Below the pieces are notes generated by a model. The model ran no database searches, was not told the origin of the DNA, and saw nothing but the letters and a program-made list of their open reading frames with translations. Below are positions 43,115-56,146 of a stretch of 64,000 nucleotides of DNA, piece by piece. Each line of letters starts with the position of its first letter. Positions within the stretch are counted from its first letter, which is position 1. Made by a program: the position numbers and the translations under genes. Origin of the DNA: Chionoecetes opilio (Eukaryota > Arthropoda > Malacostraca > Decapoda > Majidae); assembly GCA_016584305.1 (NCBI GenBank), contig JACEEZ010020227.1, forward strand, positions 1 through 64,000, in the 5' to 3' direction.

Positions 43115-45295
43115 AAAAATACTTACCATCTACTTTCATTTCTTGTCCTAAATTATTCCAAATGGCTTGTTTGAAACGGCTGTCCATATATTTTGGTTGT
43201 GATAAATCATACAGAACAGAATGATCTCGAACCAATTCAATAAGAAGTTCATTATTCATTTTTGTTCACAAACTCCAAACCCTTGTCCGACGTCCGTCAA
43301 AAACTAAAAAATATCGGTGGCGACGATATGCAACTTCACGAAACTGATACGTCACTGACACTGAGAGTCAAAACACGGTACTGCGCCGGACTTGTGTGAA
43401 TGCGTCTGCCAAATTGAGCTGCCCATGAGCAGCCGTTTCAAATTAAGGTGTAAATGCTTAATATCCACTGGGAATGTTCATTTATATTATCCCAGTAGTT
43501 ATCATTTACTTATATTACCTTAATAAATACCCATTACCATTATAATTATATATATACATCCCTACCCACCCCCTATGATGAGGGGACAATACCTCCCTCA
43601 CATTGGGGGGGGGGGGGGGAAACAAACCACCACTCTACCAATTATTGAGAGGGTGGTTGGTGGATAATTTCCACAGCACTGATACGCCACTGATATGTGT
43701 GAATCGACCTTTAGCCAGTCAGGGCCTTCTTACCCGTTTACTTCCTACCGAGGGAGGCTTGCTGGATTCAGTAGTTAGGGCAAATATATCTCACTCTGGG
43801 GTGCCCTGTGGTGCGCGTGCGATCGAGCGCCGCCGTGCGGCAGGGGTTAACCAGTATGCTGGTCCATTTACTTGCTGCAATGACTATCATATATACTATG
43901 GTTTATCAGTATAAAAAATAATGATATACTGTCATCTTCGTAAATGTTTGTTCTATAATATTATCAAATAAAAAACAGTAAAACACACGAAAGAAATGCC
44001 ATTATGAGACTCTTAAGAAATATGCATGAACTTAATATTCACTTCAACTCTTCGCCATTTAAAACTTTGCGAGAAAACTTTTAACATTCTACGCGGCTGG
44101 CCATGTGCACTACGCACGATATGGCCTCTTCTATCTCAGATCGATGGAAGCTCTCCCCACCAAGGTCCTGGATCTGTTCATGAAAGGAGAGCATGTGCTG
44201 AGACATATTCCTGGGATCTGGAATGGGATCTGGAGCGACATGTACATAGAGACTACTTTCATGAGGTACGGCCATGGGAAAGGAGGCATCATCGACATCA
44301 CTTTGAAGCCTGAAACACTCAAAACATGGGCTTCAGTCTTCACCTCTGCAGCAAATTGGAGTCCAACCTCAGCGAAATGGTCGATGGTGATGGAGGTAAT
44401 GTGCAGATCATTCACAAAGAAGAAGCTCAAGCTAGGATCTCCAGTGACAGAAAGGACAGAGAGGACATCCGACACATGCTCGAGTTGAACATCAATCCTC
44501 TGGATCCAGTGAGTCATCCTGAAGACATAGTGAATATTGTCAGTGGCAGGGTAGGTCCTGCTACAGTCAACGTGCAAGATTCTCTTGAAGTTGGAAAAGA
44601 ACAGATGGCTGAATTCGAAACGACTTGGCCGGAGCATTTCCTTGGTACCATCAACAAAAAGATCACGACCATGGCAGTGACGAGGAAAAGTGTAAAAGTT
44701 GGTGAAATAAAAGTGTTTGACACCAGCCTCATCTACTCAAGAGTAGTAAGTCTTCAGGCCAGTTCCCGTCAAGTGGACATCAAGGAGGTTCTCGCACATG
44801 AGCTGGCACCAATCCCAACATCAATGTTCACAGATGCAGGAGAGATGAGATGCTCAACAGGAAAATCCGTGTTGAAGACTCAACTGAAAGTTGAGGTCTC
44901 AACCAGAAATGCACCAAACACAGACATCACAATCATCGATGGTCTGCTCTCCTCTGGGTGATACACTGGCCTGTGGGTGGTACAGTACAAACGTATGTGT
45001 CAAACTTCAGACAACATATTGAGAGGAAGCTGCAAAAAGGAGATGTGTACTTGGTGTTTGATCGGTACTATGAGTACAGCACAAAAGGTGTCACAAGAAG
45101 TGCGAGGAACACTGAAGCCAGTAGAGTTCACCAGCTCAAGCTTACAACGGAGCTGCCATCACAGAAAGTAATCCTGACTGTCACTGAAAACAAGAAGCAG
45201 CTCATTGACATAATCTGTACTGAACTCAAAGGAGACGTTTCGTTCCATCGAAACCACATACAGAATCACAAGCTGATCATCACATCCCAAGACAA
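43115..45295. repeat. Right arm of giant palindrome
   Basis: Reverse complement of 35730-38495 apart from the 600-base segment found only on the left. Contents in order: MADF exon 1 (minus), Harbinger end with the small element (43435-43890), TTTATCAGTATA unit (43890-44085), CXC-family coding sequence (44086 on). Homology ends within ATCACATCCCAAGAC at 45295, while the CXC coding frame continues beyond. Confidence 0.88.
43127..43259 (-). CDS. MADF/Adf-1-like protein, first exon (right arm)
   Basis: Same exon as 38350-38482, with two amino-acid differences (SRFKQ in place of NCFKQ) and the same GATG|GTAAGT donor. In this arm it has the correct orientation and position relative to the Harbinger transposase, so this is probably the original. 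Confidence 0.7.
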
Positions 45296-45482
45296 AACTC
45301 CGATTGAGATCAGCAATGGAGGATTTATCATCAGCAGAGGGAATATGAACACTACACATGAAGAGGCAGATATCATCATCGTTCAACAAATGCTCATGGC
45401 TGCAAAGGAAAAACCCACAAGCATCACCGTCTTATCAGATGAAACAGACGTGTTTGTACTGCTTCTACATTACTGTCTGGAA
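44086..45482 (+). pseudogene. CXC-family gene, second subfamily, part 1
   Basis: The coding line begins at FYAAGHVHYARYG, abutting a MITE unit, and runs through 44105-44488, 44326-44940 and 44958-45482 with frameshifts. PIN-like landmarks: VYLVFDRYYE (45046-45075), THEEADIIIVQQ (45350-45390), VLSDETDVFVLLLHY (45430-45475). The gene is cut at 45483 by a LINE. The equivalent of the N-terminal half in the 7.7-kb gene is missing. Arrangement matches the 7.7-12.1 kb gene but sequence similarity is low, so it is a distinct subfamily. Confidence 0.75.
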
Positions 45483-47003
45483 TCAATCAATCATTGGGGG
45501 CATACGCCGGGGGGCGCGTCGCCTCGCCCACTCTACGACGCCACTCCCGGGGGTCACCACGCGCGAGTTCCCATGCAGGCTCCTTTCCCATACCAAGCAG
45601 CTCTCGACAAGAAACATCAACTTGCCCCAGCCATGAGCCTTGTGGGCGCCCCCTTGGCCTCCTCCACGCCGGATTGTCTCTTACAGATACAACCCGATGG
45701 GAAGGATCGGTTTCAGGGTAGCGTGCCACATGTCCATATAGCCGAAGTTGGCGCTGACGGACTATGCAGGTAATAGGCCTCGATTCAGTCTCACGGTGCA
45801 ATCGCTGATTTGACACGTAATCATCCCAGCGATACCCCATGATTCTGCGAAGACACTTTTTTGGTCTCCATATTACAGGATGGATATAGTGTTGTTAGAA
45901 AAAGTGCAGAGAAGGATGACCAAAATGATACAAGGGATGCGTAACTTTAGTTATGAATGGAGATTGAAGTTATTAAAATTACACTCACTCGAGAGACGCA
46001 GAGTAAGGGGCGATCTGATAGAAGTTTTTAAGTGGATAAAGGGATTTAATAAAGGAGAGGTAGGAAAAGTTCTTACCGCTTTTAACCAGGGTAGAACAAG
46101 AAGTAACGGATTCAAGCTGGAAAAGCGTAGATTTAGAAAGGAAATAGGGAAAAACTGGTTCACAAATAGGGTGGTGAATGAGTGGAATGGTCTCAGTAGA
46201 CAGGTAGTTAGTGCGGAGTCATTAGGGAGCTTTAAAGGGGAGCTGGATAGGTTCATGGATGGGGATGAAAGGTGGATGTAGGTAGTGTTAGGTGACAGGA
46301 ACTACCACGTGTAGGCCTCGCGGCCTCTTGTAGCTTCCTTATTTTCTTATGTTCTTCTTATGTTCTTATTACCAAAGGCATTGATTCGTCTCTTCAAGTC
46401 ACTATTTAGTGTCCATGTCTCACAACCATAGAGTAAGACAGGGATCACAAGCGACTTGAAGATCCGAATCTTTGTCCTTCTGCACAGGTACCGACAACGC
46501 CAAATATTCCCGCTGAGCGAGTCCATAACACCGTGGGCTATGCCAATCTGCCGTAAGACTTCTTGACGTGACCCGCCGTCATTATGGACTGCGCTACCAA
46601 GGTATGTAAAACTTTCCAAGATTTCAATGTCCTCGCCACACGCATGAACAGACTGTAATGCTTCATCTAGTAAGTCTCCAAACACCTGGACCTTGGTCTT
46701 GAGCCAGGAGACCTCAAGTCCCAAAGGCTTTGCCTCCTCGTGCAGCGCCTCGAGAGCCATCACCAGGACCTCCAGCGACTCAGCAAAAATTACTGCATCA
46801 TCGGCAAAAACAAGATCAGTGATCTTGGTGTTGCCGACGGATGCTCCACAATCACTTTGATCTACAACCTTGTCCAATACCCAGTCCATACAAGCGTTGA
46901 AAAGTGATGGGGCAAGGACACACCCTTGCCTCACTCCTGTATTCATAGGAAAGAAGCTGGATACACCTGCCCCACACTTCACAGCACTCTTTGGAAGATG
47001 GTC
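45483..47003 (-). pseudogene. RTE-like LINE, C-terminal half of RT
   Basis: Minus strand: 46371-46982 has NTGVRQGCVLAPSLFNACMD, LVFADDAVIFAESLEV (catalytic FADD), SWLKTKVQVFGD, RRTKIRIFKSLVIPVLLYGC. 45487-45840 has MGYRWDDYVSNQRL and LYGHVARYP and ends TRPPAYAPND, followed by an ATTG-type tandem tail at 45483-45497. A CR1-like fragment splits it. Same family as 58255-59262. 5'-truncated. Confidence 0.8.
45855..46370 (+). pseudogene. CR1-like LINE C-terminus inserted in the RTE-like LINE
   Basis: 133-residue frame with LEKVQRRMTKMIQGMRNFSY, LERRRVRGDLIEVFKW, RFRKEIGKNWFTNRVVNEWN, then a 3' tail with CTTGTAGCTTCCTTATTTTC and TTATGTTCTTATG repeats. This is the usual end of a decapod CR1-type element. 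5'-truncated insertion in opposite orientation to its host LINE. Confidence 0.75.
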
Positions 47004-47007
47004 TTAA

Positions 47008-47892
47008 AGTAATCGTCCAGACCATTTCATCATTCCTGATTTAATGCAGTCAAAATATAGCCATGATCGAGTATATCAACAATATGTTGTCACATTTTGC
47101 ATCCAGTCACCCGTTTTTAAATGATCCGCATTAAAAATCTGTAAATTCCCCGAGCTCTCAAAACACAACTGGCGGACAGCAGACGACGCACCACGGCTCG
47201 GCAACGTCACACGAGTGAACCTCCCAGCCCTGCCTGATACAAATACACGGAGACACGGAGAAAAATGTAGTACTTGGGGAATTTTGGGTATTTCTGATAT
47301 TTTTTTTTTGCGATATGGCATATACTTGCATCCTTCATGGGTACAGCAAGAAAGCTGTGCCTTTGCAGAGAGCTTAGCACCCATTTCTGACCTATTTGAC
47401 CATGATATTGTCTGTGCAGCGCCTGACAGTGGCGGGTGAGAGGAGCGCAGTGTGAAGCACATTGTCTAGCCGCGCTCCTCTCACTCGCCACTGCCAGGTG
47501 CTGCACAGACATTATCATGGTCAAATAGGTCAGAAATGGGTGCTAAGCTCTCTGCAAAGGCACAGCTTTCTTGCTGTATCCATGAAGGATGCAAGTATAT
47601 GCCACATCGCAAAAAAATAAATTCAGAAACACCCAAAATTCCCCAAGTACTACATTTTTCTCCGAGTCTCCGTGTATTTGTATAGGGGCGGGCTGGGAGG
47701 CTCACTCGTGTGACGTCGCCAGCAAGTTTCCCGCCACGGCTGGAATGGGGCTGTTGTTTTTCCCGCGCTTTTTACAAAAGTCATGTTTCTAGGGAAATGA
47801 GGCATGGAAATGAATAATTTTTTGTGGATTAGGTATTTTGAATGAACATTCAACATAATTATGCAAAGAAAAAATGGGTCTGGACGATTACT
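47008..47892. mobile_element. Kolobok-like palindromic element
   Basis: TTAA at 47004-47007 and 47893-47896; ends AGTAATCGTCCAGACC and GGTCTGGACGATTACT. The interior is a palindrome: 47245-47467 and 47468-47700 are inverted copies of the THAP 5' region (ATGGCATATACTTGCATCC ... TGCCTTTGCAGAGAGC). It sits between the LINE fragment and the rest of the CXC gene. Confidence 0.72.
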
Positions 47893-47897
47893 TTAAG

Positions 47898-48415
47898 TTC
47901 ATGGTGCGTATGGAATCTCCAATCAAAGATCGAGCAATAGTCGATATCGGCAAGGCCGTTGAGAAGCACATAGATATCATACCAGAAATCCTAGCTGCTC
48001 ATGCACTTTCTGGTTGTGACACAGTTGCTTGCTGTTTCTGCATTGGAAAAAGCACTGTTCTGAAAGTTGTAAGAAGTGGACTTCTCTGTCACTTCTGGGA
48101 CAAATTGATGCTTCGCTGCCCTCGGTGATACAGCAGGCAACGAAATTCATGACTGCTTGCAATGGACAGAACAACAGTGACACGATGTCAAATGCACGAC
48201 TCAGTGCTTGGGCAGCAAAAACAGGCAAAGGGTATACACCAACACCAAAATTATGCTCTCTACCACCGACCAGCGAGGCCTTCGAGGAAAACGTGAAACG
48301 TGCACATCATCAAGCATCCATATGGCGCGCCGTGAAAGACGCGGATCCACCAGTACTGGACGTTGAAAAATATGGATGGAAGAAAGATGAAACCAACCAG
48401 CAACCAGCAGAGTAG
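47898..48415 (+). pseudogene. CXC-family gene, second subfamily, part 2
   Basis: Continues the gene of 44086-45482 past the insertions: DRAIVDIGKAVEKHIDIIPE, AAHALSGCDTVACCFCIGKS (the GCD...GIGK motif, 48000-48053), then after a frameshift RAHHQASIWRAVKDADPPVL and YGWKKDE. A stop at 48413-48415 removes the Cys-rich tail expected next. Presence of ASIWRA, DPP and GW blocks fits family members I recall, which end in a CXC tail. Confidence 0.72.
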
Positions 48416-50300
<1,885 letters not shown>

Positions 50301-50421
50301 CAGTGTTTCAGAAAATTTGATATCATTTCGCAATCTGATAACTTGACCAATTATCGTTCAAATGATCTCAAATGTTAACAGCATGTGTTGAAACAACTCA
50401 AAAATCTACGTTTAATGTTTT

Positions 50422-50740
50422 ATGTTTTTATCTTTTCAGGTATATAAATATCATTCACTGGAAAAGAAAAGGCGTTGTGTGCCTTTGTATGCTCGAAAAC
50501 AGTCGAATAAGACTGTGCAGCGAGCATTTGTAAGGAAATTCGTTACAAATGTACCAACTGCAATGCAGATTTGGACATGGCACAAAAAGTTCAAAGAGGA
50601 AGACTGTCTGTGCAGGACAATAGGATCTGCACTACCACCAGTATCGGAAGAGATGGTCGAACGGGTTAGGGAAACATTTTTGCTAAACCCCAGGAAGTCC
50701 ATAAGAAGAGTAAGTCTGGACACCACGAGCTGCAGCTTGT
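50422..50740 (+). pseudogene. Mariner/IS630-type transposase N-terminus, left arm
   Basis: RAFVRKFVTNVPTAMQIWTW, HKKFKEEDCLC, LPPVSEEMVERVRETFLLNP and RKSIRRVSLD form the DUF4817-like and HTH region found in arthropod Tc1/mariner-type transposases. It ends where the palindrome turns. No DDE/D domain. Confidence 0.7.
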
Positions 50741-50750
50741 AGGGTGTCAT

Positions 50751-51044
50751 TCCCAAGCATTTCCTTCCGAAACGCCAAACTGTCGTTGGAGGATTCTGGG
50801 TGTCCAAGCTTACTCTGCTTATGGACTTCCTGGGGCTTCGCAAAAATATTCCCCTAACCCGCTCGACCATCTCTTCCGATACTGGTGGTAGTGCAGATCC
50901 TTTTGCCCTGCACAGACAGCCTTCCTCTTTGAACTTTTTGTGCCATGTCCAAATCTGCATTGCAGTTGGTGCATTTGTAGCGGATTTCCTTACAAATGCT
51001 CGCTGCACAGTCTTATTCGACTGTGTTCCAGCATACAAAGGCAC
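50751..51044 (-). pseudogene. Mariner/IS630-type transposase N-terminus, right arm
   Basis: Same region with substitutions (RAFVRKSATNAPTAMQIW, RVRGIFLRSPRKSISRVSLD) and about 15 residues more, TTVWRFGRKCLGMTPYKLQL, the second HTH helix. The arms differ enough to exclude a recent assembly duplication. Confidence 0.7.
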
Positions 51045-51218
51045 AAAACGCCTTTTCTTTTCCAGTGAATGGCATTTCTATACCTGAAAAGATAAAAACA
51101 TAAAACATTTAACATAGAATTTTGATTTGTTTCAACACATGCTGTTAAAATTTGAGATCATTTGAACGAGAATTGGTCAAGGTATTAGATTGAGAAATTA
51201 TATCAAATTTTGTAAACA

Positions 51219-51220
<2 letters not shown>

Positions 51221-51311
<91 letters not shown>
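51221..51311. repeat. (AT)n microsatellite
   Basis: About 90 bases of pure AT directly at the right end of the mariner palindrome, probably expanded from its TA target. Confidence 0.95.
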
Positions 51312-51314
<3 letters not shown>

Positions 51315-51807
51315 TCTCTCTGTGACTTTACTTTTCTTCTTTGTGATGGCCTATACATTAAATAAAAACATAAGGCTTTAAAAGCACCTGAGAGAAAGTA
51401 ATTGCAGTAATAATAATGATTATAATTGCAGTAATTATTATTTCAATTCCATTACGCAATTTTCTACTAAACCTTTGTACCTGTAGCGTAAGGCTCCAAA
51501 ATCTAGTAGTATTGACTTGTTAAATGAGGAATTTGCACTTTGTGGTGAGAATTAACCCACCAGTTCTGACGAAAGCACTGAAACACAGAAAGGTGTTAAG
51601 TCTAAATTTGAGGAAAGTAGTGCTAGCCCTTGTGTACTGCGAAGCGGCACGCAACACTTCAGGCTTCCACCCGCTTCTCTTAACCCTTCCTTACCTCAAC
51701 TTGCACTAACAAGCATGGCTACTTCCACCTGGACAGGTATTAGTAGTTCACTGCCCTCGCAACCTCAACCTTCTGCACATTCAGCGGGAGCGATTAAGGT
51801 ACTACCT
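51312..51807. other. Intergenic DNA
   Basis: No gene or repeat partner recognised. The frame 51524-51709 has no features. Confidence 0.4.
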
Positions 51808-53408
51808 AAAGCTCCCTTCACACATTCCATAATCAAACCACGATAGCGCCACCAATTTTATTATTGACGCTATCGTGAAATTTGACAAAGCTAAACGCAG
51901 ACCACGATAGCCTCACAACAATGTCACGCTGCCTGTACGTATGTGTCATGATGGTCGTAAGATGGTCACGATGGAGTCATGACAGCTGTAAATTTAAGGC
52001 CCGTCTACACTATCAGTGGGCACCTGTGGTTTTGAAGCATGGTAACGGCGAGTACCCGGAAAATGATATTGTAGACGCGAAAAACTGAAGCACCATCCCT
52101 GACCGAGGCAGTTCATGAGCGAGCTATATATTCGGGCGTGGCCACCTGTGAGCTACATCCCAGCAGTGTTACCAGATGCACAGAAACGTCCGCGTTGAAC
52201 TAGACAGTTAATCTCCATGCCAGACGTTCCGGTGTATGGGTTATACAGTGTGAAATTAGTAGAACGTTGATAGTTATGGAGCATACGGTCTGCAAATCCC
52301 TGGGATGTACGTACACCTGGTACGTATGTACGATGTACCGCAGTATTCCACAGGGTTGATAATGGCCCATGTTATCTGGCACAACTGCACGTCAGTACCT
52401 ATCGCTCAACCAACACGGGCAAGCTAGCTACCCGCACACTGGACAGGGGAGAACGTAGGGGACTCAGTACAGTGTGAACGGGCAAACTGCTGGTCGGTGG
52501 TCTCTGCCATCCTTCACCACCATCCCTCAAAACTGATGAGTTGTGTGCTCGAGCACCATAGGTGGCCACTGATAGTGTAGACGGGCTTTTAAGAATACGT
52601 CACTAATGGAAAATCAACGGTCATTTTGTCGTCACGATAGAGCTACGATAACCACGACAGTGCCATGAGGCCCATGAACGTATCACGATAGCGTCAGGAG
52701 CTAGCTAGCAACATGCCTCACACGTGGGTGGGTGTTGCCATGGTGATGGAGAAGGAAGGGGGGGTAGAGATGAAGGTGGGAGAAACAGGGGTGGGTTTTG
52801 GTGATGGAGAATGGGGGGAAACGGGGGAGGGGAGTTGTAATAAAGAAGGGAGTGTTGGTGTTGGTGGGGAAATGGGGGGGAGGGGGGTTGGGGATGTAGA
52901 AGGCGTTGTTGGTGATGTGAGTGGTTAAAAGGGGGGTGGGCGTGTCACCACGTGGTCATGGGAGTAGAAGGTAGAGAGTACGGGAGGGTGGTGTCACCAT
53001 GTGGTGAGGGAGTAGGGGGGTAGGGAGTCAGGGGAGGGTGGAGGTGAATGAGAAAGGGGGGAGAAGGCGGATGGGGGTGCAAAAAAGGGGGGGAAGGTAG
53101 GGATGAAAGCGCGCGTAACGGTTTCTTATCGTCACGATAGACATACGACGATCACGATAGTGTCACGAAACTGCTACATAGATAACGATAGCGTCACGAT
53201 AGACTTACGATAGCGCTGCGTTGGGTACAAAAATCGGGGAGCTTCCCGATTTTTTAGTGCACGCACTAACTTTTCGTGGCCTCGGCCGAGCGCGTCACGA
53301 GCGTCATCGTTCGGTCACGATGGACCCATAACCAGGACCATGACGGCGCTGTGCATTGCATTGTTGGCGCGTTCGTGGTTCCATTATGGAATGTGTGAAA
53401 GGGGTTTA
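51808..53408. mobile_element. TIR element with many TCACGATAG motifs
   Basis: Ends 51808-51850 and 53370-53408 are inverted (TTCACACATTCCATAAT shared, then ACCACGA). Subterminal DNA on both sides is full of CACGATAG/CTATCGTG motifs (51838-51960 and 52625-52700, 53100-53220), typical of transposase-binding subterminal repeats. It contains a nested element and a G-rich stretch (52740-53100). No coding gene. Confidence 0.65.
51998..52588. mobile_element. TTAA-flanked MITE nested in the TCACGATAG element
   Basis: TTAA at 51994-51997 and 52589-52592. Ends GGCCCGTCTACACTATCAGT and the complement of ACTGATAGTGTAGACGGGCT. TTAA targets are used by piggyBac and Kolobok elements; the end sequence does not tell which. 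Non-coding. Confidence 0.7.
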
Positions 53409-53730
53409 ACAGCGCGGCTGTTAAAGTAGTCGTCCAGACCATTTCATCATTCCTGATTTAATGCAATCAAATCATAGCCATTAACGAGTATATCAACAAT
53501 ACGTCGTCACTTTTTGCATCCAGTCAGCCGCTTTTAAATAATCCGCAATCAAAATCTGCAAAATCCCCGAGTTCTCAAAATACTCCAGACGATGCGGCCA
53601 ACTCAAGATCAGGCTCGGTGACGTAGGAATAGGGAAAGCTCTCCCGCCCGCAGATTCAGAGGGATGTAAACACAGGAGATATATATAGTACTTGAAGATT
53701 TTTGGGTGTTTCTGATTATTTATTTTGCGA

Positions 53731-54221
53731 TATGCCAGATTCATGCATCCTTTATGGGTGCAGCAAGACAGCTGTGCCTTTCGAGAGAAGTTTGCACAAG
53801 TTTCCTACTGATACCAAAACGTTAAATGTATGGAAGAGGTTTGTGCGGCGGACAAGATCAAATTGTAAAGGGAAGTTGACATTTGCAAGGATTTGTAGTG
53901 ATCACTTCCAGCGGGATTGCTACAGCAACTGGATGAAAGTGTCTATGAGGAATGTAGCGAAATTGGATTTGAAGGATAAGTTCCAGGTCCCGACAATCTA
54001 CCCGGAGGGCACCTGCTCCACTCTTGCTTCGACCAAAACAAGAGCTAAGAACTTGACCCCCGCCCCTGGCCCTGTGCCAAGTTGCCAGACTCCTGATGGG
54101 CATGGTTGGGGGACGTCGAGGTACTCACGCACGTCTCAGTCTCACCAGCCTCATGCTCAGCAACTAGACCACCCGCTCCTAAACGTCCTCGATCTGCTGT
54201 CAGGAAGCGGGAAGTAATTAA
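53731..54221 (+). CDS. THAP zinc-finger protein, first exon
   Basis: Starts MPDSCILYGCSKTAVPFERS, then FPTDTKTLNVWKRFVRR, LTFARICSDHF and LKDKFQVPTIYPEG. This is a C2CH THAP domain with all four metal ligands (Cys, Cys, Cys of ICSDHF, His), about 90 residues, a sequence-specific DNA-binding module typical of P-element and Kolobok proteins. After about residue 120 a frameshift moves the likely frame to one ending APKRPRSAVRKREVIK, at the donor AATTAAG|GTAAGC (54222). It probably binds the element's own ends. Confidence 0.8.
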
Positions 54222-54342
54222 GGTAAGCCTGTCAATGAGTATTATCAGTATCATACTCTCTTGTGCTTATGCTTTCCTTGGGTTGGAAAAATTCTAGAGT
54301 CCTTTTCCGCCCTTATTAGTGGGCTTTTTTAGGGTAAAATTA

Positions 54343-56022
54343 TAGTGTTTCCCATACTCTCCCACTTCCCCCAAACAAGTTTGGGGATCTGTGGGAATGG
54401 ATTTTCGGGTGGAGAACAAATTATGCATCGGCAACACGAAATTTAAGAGTTGTGGAGGGGGATAAAGTTCCCTAGATCTAGGGTAATTTCCTTATATCTA
54501 GAGAAATTTGCCTAACCAAAATTAACCTAACCTAACCTACCATGGGGCTTGACCCACCGATATTGGTCCGATAACCTAACCTAACCAAATCTAACCTAAC
54601 CTAACCAAATCTAACCTAACCTAACCAAATCTAACCTAGCCTAACCAAATATAACCTACCCTAACCTAAACAAATATAACCTAACCTCCTAGCGCGGGGT
54701 TGGGGGGGTTCTCGACACTTCGGTCATCATTCTGTGAGGATCGGCAGCTACACACATTTCTTGACTCAGAAGAAATCCAAAGAATTTTCCCTAGTTCTAT
54801 TGAATTTTTTCAACACCCCAAACTCAAAAACTATGTGTTTGCGACGCTTATTTTGTACCCCAGCCAAATATCCCGCATTCTCCCAGGGGGGAGATGCTGA
54901 GAAGTGCCATAGAGGTAAGGCGAAAAGAGCGCCTTACCCGTCTTCAGGCGCTTTTGTAACGGCCCGGCTAAGGCACAGACTAAAGCCCATGTACAGTCGA
55001 AAGTTCAGGCGCTTTTGCACTGCCTTACACCTCCAAAGCCTATGGCGTGGGCGTGGTCCGAGAATCCTACTAGCCAATCACGTTGCCTATCTGAGCGCTG
55101 CTTAGGCAGCTTCGACCAATCACAAGGCTTGAACACGTCTCTGCTGAAGCAAGGAATGTTGTCCCTCCCTCCCTAACCAAGCACTTATGGCAAGGATACA
55201 CCGCTCTCCCCCGCCAAAAGCTGTTTCATCACAAGTTTGACGTTCATCGCAGGTTTTGACCACTTATATATTTTTGCATTGGGACGTGCCATACACCATG
55301 ATAATCGTTAAGGTGTGCCGATTCCGGGACAGTGAGTGAAAATTTAATGCAAGCAACATTCCAGGAATAAGGAGAAGATGAATAAAAAAAGGTGAAAAAA
55401 AAGTTTATACACGATTTCATTTTGCTCTCATTATCTTATTATAGGTATAGTTTACTGCAAGTTTTATGCATTCATGATATGCACTAATGTCTCGTGAAGA
55501 TGTTGGTATGTTCAGCTGTCCTAAATATCATCTGGTAGTATGATAATACCGTGTAATAGTTCAACATTTTAGTGCGGGCGGAGCACCTGCCGCCCGCCGC
55601 TCGCCGCCCGCCCCTAACCAACACACAACACAACATTTCTTATCACCAGCATATAACACCCTATAATGCCGCATTAGTCTTGCACGATCAATTCATACAT
55701 ACCTTGCAACACTATTAATACGTAAACACCAATTGTTACGTTGTAGGAACTGAAACAAGGCTGTATTTGCTTTATAAACAGAAGATGAATGTCTGTCAAA
55801 GGCCCTCAGCAGCTCACTAAGTCAGGGTCTGACCATGCCTTAGTTTTCAGCGCCTTTAGCGGTGCCACTAAGGCAGCAATCTCGACTGAGCATAGCGGTG
55901 GGAGGGCGTTTCGCCTTACCACAGGCGCCCTAGTGGATAGGGCGCCCTAGCTCACTCTCAGCATCTGGCCCCTGGTCCCCAAGCTTGTTTTGTGGGAGAG
56001 GGGGAGTATGGGCAAACACTAG
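54343..56022. mobile_element. TIR element (CTAGTGTTTGCCCATAC ends)
   Basis: Left TAGTGTTTCCCATACTCTCC ... AAACAAG and right the complement (CTTGTTTTGTGGG..., GGCAAACACTAG) are inverted. The left 350 bases, including the TTAGG-type array (54520-54700), match 33870-34230. A related copy at 33.9 kb carries only the left end. No coding gene. Confidence 0.55.
54886..55972. repeat. Nested element with AGATGCTGAGA ends
   Basis: GGGGGGAGATGCTGAGA at the left and TCTCAGCATCTGGCCCC at the right are inverted, followed by weaker matches (GGTAAGGCGAAA on both sides). The interior holds AGGCGCTTTTG repeats and GC-rich DNA (55570-55610). No gene is recognised. Confidence 0.5.
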
Positions 56023-56146
56023 AATAATACCTTTTTTAGTTCTACTGCAGTTCAATGCATTACAAGGCACGTAGTTATAAACATCCTCAACTTGTCGATC
56101 TGATTATTTGCGTGACCTGGAACTGTTGCCGATATTAATTCTGGTA

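Larger units (their letters stand above)
50301..51220. mobile_element. Mariner-like palindrome of two 5' halves
   Basis: Left arm 50301-50735 and right arm 50736-51220 are inverted copies at roughly 85-90% identity. Ends: CAGTGTTTCAGAAAATTTGA and the complement of AAATTTTGTAAACACC. Each arm has the same TTTATCTTTTCAGGTAT acceptor-like site and the same N-terminal transposase exon. The catalytic half is absent. TA occurs close to both ends. Confidence 0.75.

Noticed and set aside
52713..52928. Gly-rich protein
   Set aside because: It comes from a G-rich low-complexity stretch inside a TIR element.
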